DNA of 20,604 nt from Podila epigama (lineage: Eukaryota > Mortierellomycota > Mortierellomycetes > Mortierellales > Mortierellaceae). The position numbers were made by a program, and so were the translations under genes. The stretch covers positions 1 through 20,604 of the forward strand of contig JAAAVE010000393.1 in the NCBI GenBank assembly GCA_015679605.1. Direction: 5' to 3'. A model generated the notes under the pieces. That model was not told where the DNA came from. It ran no database searches and saw only the letters and a list, made by a program, of their open reading frames with translations. This document shows positions 10,369 through 18,859 of this stretch, one piece after another; positions within the stretch are counted from its first letter, which is position 1, and the number at the start of each line of letters is the position of its first letter.

Positions 10369-11628
10369 ATGTCCATCCTTGATAACTTCTTTGGAGTCGT
10401 ACCGTCCAGCAAGGGTACTCCCATCCTCGCCGCCTTTTACGCTGTTCTCGGCGCTGCGTTTTCTGTCCTTAGCTTTACACGTTGTAAGTTACTCACTAGA
10501 GCAATGGTTCTTTTTTCACTCTTTCACTCTTCAAGTGCAGTACCATCCTACTATCGGACATACGAACATCTTCATTGTGCTATTGGTTCAGGGAGCCATT
10601 TTTCCCATCTTGAATGTTCGTGCCACGTTTGGTGCCTTTCGTTAGGATTATGTATTCACGAATGAATTAGTAAAGCACTCGTGTGCTTATGCTGCAGCGA
10701 CTCCTTTTGTCGTCTGAGCAGAAAAATAAGGGACCGAAAGGCTAGTAGTGCACTAAAACAAGGAGGCGAGATCCAAGAGCCCAGAGCCTGCCATCTTGTT
10801 TTTCATCTTGATTGCTGAATCTCCACGCGACGCAAACGCAAAATAACAATGTTGTGCATAACAAGGGTGAAGAATGAAAACAGTAGCGGGACACATGCGA
10901 ACTAACTCTTTGCTCTCACTATTATCAGGCATTACATGCCGCCCCCTCGATGACCAACCGTCCTCGTTCTGTCATAGGCTCATTCACACAGACTCACCGC
11001 GTGCAGGCAACTAATCTCTTTTACTCTTTACCTCTTCTCATAGGGATAATGCCCCATGCTGAAAGCGACCTCTTCATCCCTTGGGGTGTTGTCTCGCTCT
11101 TCCTATTTTGCACTGGCGCCTATGGTTACTGGGCGGTCACCCGAGTATGATTTGCAGTCTCTTTCTCTTTCTTTTTCACGTCAACATTGATACATTGCTG
11201 CTAAAAGTTCATACAAACACTCAAACTCACCGCTATCAATCTCTCTCTTTTTCTTGCCTTGTTCGAAGGGAGACACATGGCACCATCGCCAGTTTGTTTC
11301 TGCTTCGTGGGGCTTTCTGTTAATGTTTGCATGCTGGGCCATTGTCTATATTGTCATGGAGGACCATCAAGTCATCAAGGTCAACGGTGGATGTATGGCC
11401 CTCAATCCCACCTGGACCATTGAGAAGTGCAACAGTCGCCGCAAGACAGCCGTAATTGTCGCGACCATCCTATGCACTATTGGTTTGGTACTTGGCATCT
11501 ACTTTACCCTTGTTGTCTCAAAATGGGTTGGCGTCGTCGAGTGGGATGAGCATGTCGAGGAGGAGCGCCATATTGAGGAGACTCGCAGCGGACAAGACCT
11601 TAAGCAATTTGCTGACGAAAAAGTCTAG
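10369..11628 (+). CDS. Unidentified multi-pass membrane protein (about six segments)
   Basis: Exons are 10369-10483, 10536 to about 10640, 10929-11144 and 11269-11628, giving about 265 residues. Hydrophobic segments in order are ILAAFYAVLGAAFSVLSF, IFIVLLVQGAIFPIL, LFYSLPLLIGIM, IPWGVVSLFLFCTGAYGYWA, WGFLLMFACWAIVYIVM and TAVIVATILCTIGLVLGIYF. Between the last two lies a loop with two cysteines (GGCMALNPTWTIEKC) that could form a disulfide. The C-terminal tail is acidic (EEERHIEETRSGQDL) and presumably cytosolic. Splice sites at exon 1 (GTAAGT), the exon 3 acceptor (a CTAAC branch point then TTATCAG) and exon 3/4 (GTATGA...GAAG) fit. The exon 2 to 3 junction does not: the natural donor GTTAGG at 10641 leaves phase 1, but exon 3 needs phase 0. 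I do not recognise the family. Confidence 0.72.
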
Positions 11629-12150
11629 TTTCATTCCTTGAAGTGGTTCTGAGTTGCATTTATAGAGGCAAATAATAATAAACACCGTCCTCCACGCCTC
11701 GCACCTACGCGAACAGTTCTTTTTTTTCTTGCTTCAGACCTACACTCTTCACAATGCACTATGGCATCCCCTACTCATTGACCTCCCTCTTCACAATCCA
11801 ACCATCCATTCACTTTTTCTCCTACCACCATTCACTAAGACAGCTTTCGAACATCATGCTGCCCTTTGGACATAGCCTTGGCCTCTTCAGGGAGAAACAC
11901 CACCCTCTGTAATTCGAATTTCACTATATATTTGTAGATCTCGTGATCGTCTGTTGATGACAAGTCATGGAAGGATATCGATCGCATGACTAACACAAAG
12001 ATTTTTTTTTTCCTGCGGTAGACTGGAAAAAAAAAACGCCACGGTCTAACTGAGAAAAAAAAAAAAGACAAAAGAGATCAACTCGCCAATCGCATAAATT
12101 GCATTCCTTTTTTCTCCCATCTATCAGAGCGAAAAAAAAAGAAAATCATA
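11629..12150. promoter_or_regulatory. Spacer: 3' flank of the membrane protein gene and eRF3 upstream region
   Basis: The first part should be 3' UTR (AATAATAATAAA at 11670-11681 could be a polyadenylation signal). The last part holds the eRF3 promoter: GCCAAT near 12085 followed by CATAAATT, about 60 bases before the ATG, then A-rich leader. A 50-codon minus-strand open frame at 11835-11987 is listed separately. Confidence 0.5.
11835..11987 (-). CDS. Doubtful 50-residue open frame
   Basis: This minus-strand frame runs from an ATG at 11987 to a stop at 11835. It reads MRSISFHDLSSTDDHEIY, then KYIVKFELQRVVFLPEEAK and on to KLS. Its composition is ordinary rather than low-complexity, unlike the surrounding spacer, and that is the only reason to list it. 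It lies in the likely promoter region of eRF3, and I recognise no homologue. It could be a chance frame, a decayed gene fragment or the end of an unseen spliced gene. Confidence 0.15.
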   Translation of the reverse strand: MRSISFHDLSSTDDHEIYKYIVKFELQRVVFLPEEAKAMSKGQHDVRKLS

Positions 12151-14170
12151 ATGAGTGATCAGCAGGACAACAACACAAAGAAGCTCAGCGGCCTCAACCT
12201 CAACCCCAACGCTGGCTCCTTCATTCCCAGAGTAGCTGCCAAGGAGTTTGTCCCCTCGTGGATGCCCAAGCCTGCTGCTGCCCCTGCTCCACCAGCTCCC
12301 GTCAACAATGGAGGCATTGACTTTAACCGCCCTCCCCCCGCTGCTGTCCTCAACAAGACTGTTGAGACTCCTGCCCCCGCCATCGACTTTAACCGTCCCC
12401 CTCCCGCTGCTGTCTTGAACAAGACTGTCGAGACCCCCGCTGCTCCTGCCCCCAAGCCGCTGCCGAGGCTCCCAAGAAGAAGCCTGCTCCCGCTGCTGCC
12501 GCCCCCGCCCCTACCCCTGCTGCTGCTGAGGTCGAGGACGAGGAGCCCGTTGATCAGGAGACTTTGACCGAGTTCTTTGGCAAGGAGCACATGAACGTTA
12601 TTTTCATTGGACACGTCGATGCTGGAAAGTCCACTATGGGAGGACGCATCCTGTATGTATTTCCACTTTTTTTTTGAAATGATTTCCTATCGGTAACCAT
12701 TTATGTGGGATATTTTGTTGAGTAAGAAGAATACGTTTACTAATCAATCCATGGTTGAATTTTCTTTTCTTTTCTTTTCTTTTTTTGCGATGCACTTTGG
12801 AACATAGTGAGGCTTCTGGAATGATCGACAAGCGTACTTTGGAAAAGTACGAGAAGGATGCCAAGGAGGCTGGAAGAGACTCTTGGTACTTGTCCTGGGC
12901 CTTGGATACCAACGCTGAGGAGCGTGCCAAGGTACAGCATGGATTTTTTTTTTTTTTTTTTTGTTATTGCATGATTTTTGATATTGTCATACAATTTGAC
13001 ATGGACTAACATTGTATTTTTTTTTTATGTGTTTTGGATGCGTTTACTGCGGAAATATGACCTTTACAGGGCAAGACTGTCGAGTGTGGTCGCGCTTACT
13101 TTGAGACTGATGTCCGTCGCTATACTATTCTGGATGCCCCTGGACACAAGACTTACGTGCCAAGCATGATTGGAGGAGCAGCCCAGGCAGACGCTGCAGT
13201 TCTTGTTATTTCTGCCCGTAAGGGAGAGTTTGAGACTGGATTTGAAAACGGTGGTCAGACCCGTGAGCACGCACAGCTGGCCAAGAGTGGAGGAGTGAAC
13301 AAGTTGGTTGTTGTCATCAACAAGATGGATGACCCTACAGTGCTGTGGTCGAAGGAGCGCTTCGATGAGTGTGTTGGCAAGTTGACTCCCTTCTTGAAGG
13401 CAAACGGATACAACATGAAGAATGATGTGATGTTCATGCCCGTCTCTGGATTCACTGGTGCCAACATTAAGCGCGGTATCGATCCCAAGGATGCCACCTG
13501 GTACACTGGTCCATCCCTTTTGGACTACTTGGATTCGCTCAAGATTGCTGACCGCAAGCTCAATGCTCCCTTGCGTCTGCCCATCAGCGAAAAGTACAAG
13601 GATATGGGAACCGTTGTTGTCGGTAAGATTGAGGCTGGCTCGATCAAGAAGGGTGCCACTCTCTTGATGATGCCCAACTCTGTCAAGGTCGAGGTGGCTG
13701 CCATCTTCAACGAGATTGAGGAGGAGATTCCTATGGCAGCTGTCGGTGACAACATTCGCTTGCGTCTGCGTGGTATTGAGGAAGAAGACATTATGATTGG
13801 ATTCGTTCTTTGCAGCCCCAAGCACCCTATCCATGTCACGAGCAAGTTTGAGGCCGCCCTCGGAATCTTGGACCACAAGAACATTATTTGCGCTGGTTAC
13901 ACTGCTGTCCTCCATATCCATAACGCCATTGAGGAGATCACGTTGTCAGCTATGATCCACCTCATTGACAAGAAGACTGGCCGCAAGTCAAAGAAGCCAC
14001 CACAGTTCTTGAAGAAGGGTCAGCAGGGTATTGTTATGATTGAGACCTCTGGCCCCATCTGCCTAGAGACCTTTGCTGATGCTCCTCGTCTGGGTCGCTT
14101 CACCCTTCGTGATGAGGGCAAGACCATTGCTATTGGCAAGGTCACCAAGCTGCACTCCATCGACGCTTAA
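12151..14170 (+). CDS. SUP35: Translation termination factor eRF3 (SUP35), with an apparent 1-nt frame break
   Basis: eRF3 is the GTPase partner of eRF1 in stop-codon release. Exons are 12151-12652, 12808-12931 and 13070-14170. The GTPase has GHVDAGKST (G1), DAPGH (G3), NKMD (G4) and eRF3-specific runs such as DKRTLEKYEKDAKEAGRDSW and ARKGEFETGFENGGQTREHA. Residues 15-37 (LNPNAGSFIP overlapping AKEFVPS) match the paired PAM2 motifs by which eRF3 binds poly(A)-binding protein. Two copies of a 20-residue unit starting IDFNRPPPAA follow at residues 56-75 and 78-97, then an Ala/Pro/Lys-rich linker. No Gln/Asn-rich prion domain is present. Exon 1 is 502 nt, one short of what frame and phase require: at about 12457-12459 the reading frame moves, so a base appears missing in the Pro/Ala linker. 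If intact the protein would be about 575 residues. Sequencing error is the simplest reading. Confidence 0.96.
12316..12441 (+). repeat. Tandem 66-bp period repeat inside eRF3
   Basis: Two copies of a 60-nt unit (12316-12375 and 12382-12441), separated by six bases, encode near-identical 20-residue segments beginning IDFNRPPP and ending VETPA. They lie between the PAM2 region and the GTPase domain. Confidence 0.9.
12944..12962. repeat. T19 homopolymer in eRF3 intron 2
   Basis: Nineteen consecutive T lie shortly after the GTACAG donor of intron 2. The real acceptor lies 107 bases further on, at CCTTTACAG (ending 13069). Confidence 0.9.
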
Positions 14171-14613
14171 TTTTTTCTCGGATTAGGTTTTTATTTGTCT
14201 TGAGAAGGTGGTTACCTTTTGTTTTTGTTCCTTTTGTGGTCGCATACATTTTATTAAAAAAGAAGAAAAAAAAATCACCATCGACCAAAGTTGTGACAAG
14301 CGATGAACACTTGGAGAGGAGTTCAATGTGAGCCTAATTTTGTTGTTTAATTTTGACAGCCGCCATATTGGACCTTATTTTGGAGCCAACCAGTGTTCTT
14401 TTATTTTCGACTCTTTTTTCTTTTCCTTTCCTTTGCCCTGTCTTCACTGTGCCCTCACCCTTGCCCTCAGCCTTGTCATCCCTGTCCTCACTCTTGTTCT
14501 CACTCTTGTCCTCACTCTCTTCATCTCTTACTTTCCTTCAGTCACCACTTGACATTCTCTCCTTTTCGATCCTACCGCCTGCGATCTAGCTTTTTATCTT
14601 TTTATCACAGATA
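14171..14613. promoter_or_regulatory. Spacer: eRF3 3' end and upstream of the single-pass membrane protein gene
   Basis: The first 100 bases are T-rich with TTTTATTAAAAAAG near 14250, a plausible 3' processing area. From 14400 the plus strand is strongly pyrimidine-rich, as in a promoter or leader. TATCACAG at 14603-14610 looks like a splice acceptor directly before the first ATG, so a 5' exon of the next gene may lie in this region, but I could not find a convincing one. Confidence 0.45.
14472..14519. repeat. Imperfect 12-bp pyrimidine repeat
   Basis: About four imperfect copies of a 12-base unit close to CTCTTGTCCTCA follow one another. They lie in the presumed leader or promoter of the downstream gene. 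Confidence 0.7.
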
Positions 14614-16520
14614 ATGGCAGGAAACAATCTTGATGATCTCGGTATCGGGACCGTCGTGTTCATGGCGTATCAGAACAACGATTTAATCTACATGATGGCG
14701 GACCACAATATGTCCTACTCCGTTTACAAATATACCCCTTGGCAAGTGGCACAGCTGGAAGCGGGTGTCTTGCTCGATACTATTTCAAAAAAAAAAATTG
14801 GGGATCACAATGAACGGTCCGACGGACTGTGTCGTGATGTCCAGCGACAAATTTATAGTCGTCATGTCTGGGAAAGTAGGGACACCCAAAGATGCACTTC
14901 TCTGTGGACTCCAGTATGACTTCAAGACAAAAAATCCAACAATGAAATGGTGAACAGATATCCTGCGGAGTCCCAACCCACAGGAACAGCCCTCTTTGAA
15001 ATGGGTCAAAAAGTTGTTCAGGCAAGAGCCTCACTCGGTTACATTTACCACCGAATATTGGACGATTCTTTTGTGACGCCGAGATTTGAAGAGCAAGCCA
15101 GCCATCATTTGAAAATTGTACGGTCATGGTTTTATTTTCACTGCCAAACATGCCCATGCACAAGTTTGTCCGGACCAAGCCTTACTCTTTTGCAATACTC
15201 TCTCTCTCTCTTTTTTTGTAGAATACCTCAGAAGAAGTCTTCCTTGCCTATGCCCAAAACATACTCTTTTGCTTTCTTCGAACTGCCAATTCTACAGCCT
15301 TCCTTCTCCCTATCCCACTTGAGGAAGGAACCCTACCGCATGGCGATGTTGCAAATATCACACGGACGTATCGTTCAGGAGGAGGCCCCGGTTGCCAGAT
15401 CGGAGGGAGTGTAGCAGTGGGATATCGTACTTTTTTCTACTTTTGTGTAATGAAGAACATGTGCATTATTATTGTCTCTTTTCCATTCACAGCCTTTCTC
15501 TTTGCTCCTAGACATATACGCGCCGGCACACCTGTATTAACCTCTAGTCTCTATCCAACATTCTCTCTCGCTCTTTTTTCTTTTCTTCGTGAAGCCTGAT
15601 TCCCAAAAGCCAAACACGCACTATATCTACGTCTCATCTATCCTTCCAAACAACACCCCTATAATGGTCAATAGTCGCGATTCCGTCTATTTTCCGTTTA
15701 CATCCTTCGCACGACTTCATGTCCCTCCAAACGCGACCGCATCTGAATATTCTTTGATCTATTCAGGTTCTCGTTTCTGGGAACCTGAACCTGTTGTAAG
15801 TGTCTATTGAAAAATTTTGATTTCATGGGTTTCTCCAAAGAGATATCATACACTTACACACATTGCTTGAAAATTGTTCACCATATAACTTAGCCAGAAC
15901 TAGTCAACGAAAAGTTACATACCAGAAACAGAATTATCGTCATAGTCAGCGTTGTTACCCTACTTTTTCTCATTTTATGCTGCATATGGCTGCTGTGTCG
16001 ACATGGAAAGAGACGCCGTCTCCGAGAAGCAAACAAAGCAAATCCAGCAACGGTCGCACAAGGCGATCATGACCCAACAATGGACATCAACTTGAACGCG
16101 CCAACAATTGCTCCGCCGCTCCCTAATGGAGAGAGAGAACCAAACACGATTAGCAACAGCGTACCATTGCAACCACGTCTCAACACGGCTCCATACATCT
16201 CTCAGTCAGTTCCTGAAGAGTCATGTGGTAAGATTGAAGCATCAATGGACGACATGGATAATATGGATCACAATCCAGCAGACGCCACAGGTCCCTCTAA
16301 TATGCCAGTATGGGCATCAACGGATGCTTTAATCACGCACCCGAGTCCCTCGTCTGTTAGATTCCTGTCGCCAGCACCAGGCTCCGCACCGACGTCGCCA
16401 ACATTCCACACATGTCCTCCATCCAGCTCAACATTCCATTTCACATGTGAGCAAGTTGAACTCCAAGAAATCCAACTTTCATCTCATCCTCGACCCAACA
16501 TCTCTACTACCATAGGATAG
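14614..16520 (+). CDS. Single-pass membrane protein with glycosylated-looking ectodomain; two apparent frame breaks
   Basis: The exon model is 14614-15117, 15222-15426, 15493-15533, 15595-15795 and 15894-16520, 525 residues if the breaks are errors. The ectodomain has five N-glycosylation sequons (NMS, NTS, NST, NIT, NAT). The last exon carries the membrane span, IIVIVSVVTLLFLILCCIWL followed by a CRHGKRRR stop-transfer, then a roughly 170-residue Pro/Ser-rich tail ending HPRPNISTTIG. In exon 1 the frame moves forward within an A11 run (14787-14797, one A too many) and returns at an A6 run (14929-14934, one A too few). The two shifts cancel. No signal peptide follows the ATG, and TATCACAG stands just before it, so a 5' exon is probably missing from the model. 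The 41-nt third exon is weakly supported. I do not assign a family; a Kelch-like ectodomain was considered but not demonstrated. Confidence 0.65.
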
Positions 16521-16788
16521 GACTCAGATATTTCTCTTTGAAATGATGACAAAAAATATACCACGAGTTAATTCTTTTTATATTGGTATTGCCACGATAT
16601 AATACTAGTAACAAAAAAGGGTGACTCGATATCCACATCCCTTTTTTTTTTTTTTTTTTTTTTTTCTTCTTTTTTCTTTTTGACTAGACATGTTAGACAA
16701 CTTGACCCTCTAAAGCGTCAGCAGTACAAAAGGAGGAATGAATTTGGTTAGTCATTGCAAAAGCAAAAGCAAAAAGCAATCGTCATAA
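16521..16788. other. Convergent 3' spacer with T24 tract
   Basis: This is tail-to-tail spacing between the membrane protein stop and the RPEL gene stop. A 24-T run lies at 16642-16665, which reads as poly(A) in the RPEL transcript sense about 120 nt after its stop. No gene is visible. Confidence 0.5.
16642..16665. repeat. T24 homopolymer
   Basis: Twenty-four consecutive T follow CATCCC. The length equals that of the T24 run at 1232-1255, and it is again downstream of a minus-strand gene's stop codon. Confidence 0.95.
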
Positions 16789-17815
16789 TTATTCATCCAC
16801 TAACACAGAAACAGGGGATTTAAAGACATGATGTAACCCACCGAGGATGTGCTTGTCAATCAGCTCTTGGGCTGCAGGACGGTCATGGATCTTGGTGTTG
16901 AGCAAATCCTCGAGCTGCGATCGCTTGAGTTCAGCTTCCTTGCTTTGCAATGCTGGGGCCACATGGGAGTCTGATGGAACACAATGTACCAACAAACAAG
17001 GAAGGAAAGGGGAAACAAGAGAACAGTCAGATATCTAACCCTAAAACATCCTATATGGGAATGTTGCATTCTAGTGGATGGTAACTCACCTCGCAAAATG
17101 TTGTGGTCAATGAGCTCTGAGACTGGAGGTCGGTTCTCAATCTTGTGCGCCAATGCAGTCTCCAACTGTGCACGCTTCAGTTCCTCGGCCTGATGTTGAA
17201 GGGCGGGTGCAATCTTGGGATCTAGAAGCAAGGCGAAATAGAATCAAGATGACTTGTAGAGTGAGCATCACATACATCAAAAGATCTATCGTCCTTGCTG
17301 TTGGACCGTTTGTGCCTTTCTTGCGCGCCATCCCCTCCTCACCCCTTTCCACCTCCTCCCATCGTGCCATGTCGTGGAAAGACGGAGGGCCTGGCCAGAT
17401 ACTCTAGTCGATTCTTTTAACGTCAACTGAAATGGTCACATCAACGAGCATGCACACGCTCCTCTTACCCCTTTTTTTTCTTTTCTTCTTTTTACAAATC
17501 CATGAGTAAGAATCCTTTTTTTAACCAGAGATAAAGTCCCACGACCTGAGCCACAATATGTGGTTCTCATCGCCATTCATGAAAGAGAAAGAGAGAAGGA
17601 TGATATAATGGAGGGAACAAAGTGTGCTGGGGGATTGCACAAATTGCCTTTCAAGCTCCACACACAGATATGAACGATATCAAAAATCCCTCCCGCTTTT
17701 TACCTTTGAGAATGTTCTTCTGGACAAGCTCGTTCACATCGGGACGCTCCTTCAGGAACCTGTCAAGATCCTCATTGGATTTACGCAAGTGCTCGGCTAT
17801 GTATGATGATTTTTC
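16789..17815 (-). CDS. RPEL-repeat protein, three repeats (first exon unresolved)
   Basis: RPEL motifs bind monomeric actin in animal proteins such as MRTF and Phactr. Three copies occur here: LDRFLKERPDVNELVQKNIL, LAHKIENRPPVSELIDHNIL and LNTKIHDRPAAQELIDKHIL, each with the core R-P-x-x-x-E-L. Exons in coding order are 17704-17815, 17090-17221 and 16789-16970, giving 141 residues. Both introns fall after the first base of a codon at the same point just behind each motif. The second and third exons begin with matching text (DPKIAPALQHQAEELKRAQL against DSHVAPALQSKEAELKRSQL), so they look like duplicates. The protein starts upstream: the acceptor TATAG before 17815 requires a previous phase-0 exon. 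An ATG at 17936 sits on a GTAAGTG donor but would splice out of frame by one base, so the true start is open. Function in fungi is inferred as actin binding only. Confidence 0.85.
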
Positions 17816-18859
17816 CTATACGGAAAGAGTTGAGGAAAGGTCAGACCAAAGCTAAAGAAAAAACATGACTGACAATTAAGCAATACGTCAGATTGACGCC
17901 TCAGGGAAAGAAAGCATTGAAGAGACTCACTTACATGTTGGGGTTATCATGAGAATGAACGTTTTTTCATTGAGTTGTAGAGATTGTGGTTGAACCAATG
18001 TATACGTCATATACGCCAATATTGGAAGTCGAGAGAAAATGGAGGTGGTGGGTGCACATAGAGGAGACGATGATATATATTCACGAAAGAGTTAGAAAAG
18101 AGTTAGCTTATTCTTTGTTGATAGAAAAGAGGTGAAAAGAATAAGCTCGCGAGTGTGATAATATATGCCATACCCATTGTGTTTTAGAGTGAAAAGAGTG
18201 AAATGAGCTGTGAGTGTGTGGAATGTAGGAAAGGGAATGTGTATGAAGGTGAATGAATGTGTTTTGTTGAACAGAAAGAAGAGAAAGAAGAGAAGATACT
18301 TTCGATGACAAAAAAAAAAAAAAGGAGACACACACATCATCATTGTCGTCGTCACGAGAGACGGACAAAACGCGTGAACAAATAATGTTGAATGCATGAA
18401 CAAATTGATATTTTTCTGTCCAATTCATATTGCAAGAATGATGATAGGGTGTTGTGTTGTGTTGTTGTGTTGTATTGTGTGGACCATCGCATGATCCAGC
18501 AACAGGCGTCATCCCCTCAAAAAACGAGTACGTATAGGGCCGACTAGGCTTTTGGTTTTAATGGGATTGTGTTATTGAAGACGCGTTTTTTTTTTTTTTT
18601 TTATTCATGTGATCAAGAACAGCAAACAGCAACAGCGAACAACACAGGCAACAAAATAATACATAGGCTGTCGCTACAAATACCTTTTTTCAATGTGGTT
18701 GTGGTTGTATATATTGTATATATAATGTGTGTATTACAGAGACAGCTGAAATGGTGATGCGAAGAAACGAACAATGGACAAACGGAAACGGTAACGGTAA
18801 CGGAAACGGAAAAAGAGAAAAAGAAAACTACATAAATGGCTCAACTCAACTACAGAGAA
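17816..18859. promoter_or_regulatory. Spacer: RPEL first intron/upstream region and uL6m 3' flank
   Basis: The part up to about 17936 is probably an intron of the RPEL gene plus its unresolved first exon. The remainder must hold its promoter and the 3' end of uL6m. It has A13 at 18309-18321, a TG-rich patch at 18450-18480, a T16 run near 18587-18602, TATATA-rich sequence at 18705-18722 and a short hexamer repeat at 18783-18810. Open frames here are low-complexity, and no gene or RNA was recognised. Confidence 0.45.
18783..18810. repeat. GGTAAC/GGAAAC hexamer repeat
   Basis: Four to five tandem hexamers of the type GGAAAC or GGTAAC lie just downstream of the uL6m stop in that gene's sense. 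They create a spurious Asn-Gly repeat in one plus-strand frame. Confidence 0.75.

Noticed and set aside
12159-12614. A Gly/Ser/Ala-rich minus-strand open frame opposite the eRF3 N-terminus
   Set aside because: It is a mirror of the Pro/Ala-rich linker codons and has no independent support.
13064-13921. A 285-codon open frame on the minus strand opposite eRF3
   Set aside because: It is the reverse complement of strongly conserved eRF3 coding sequence; the open frame follows from codon bias and resembles no protein.
15116-15322. Alternative open frame within the single-pass membrane protein gene
   Set aside because: It overlaps a likely intron (GTACGG donor at 15118, TTTTTTTGTAG acceptor ending at 15221) and does not join the flanking exons in phase.
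17036-17045. Telomere-like TAACCCTAAA
   Set aside because: It is a single copy inside an intron of the RPEL gene; no tandem array.
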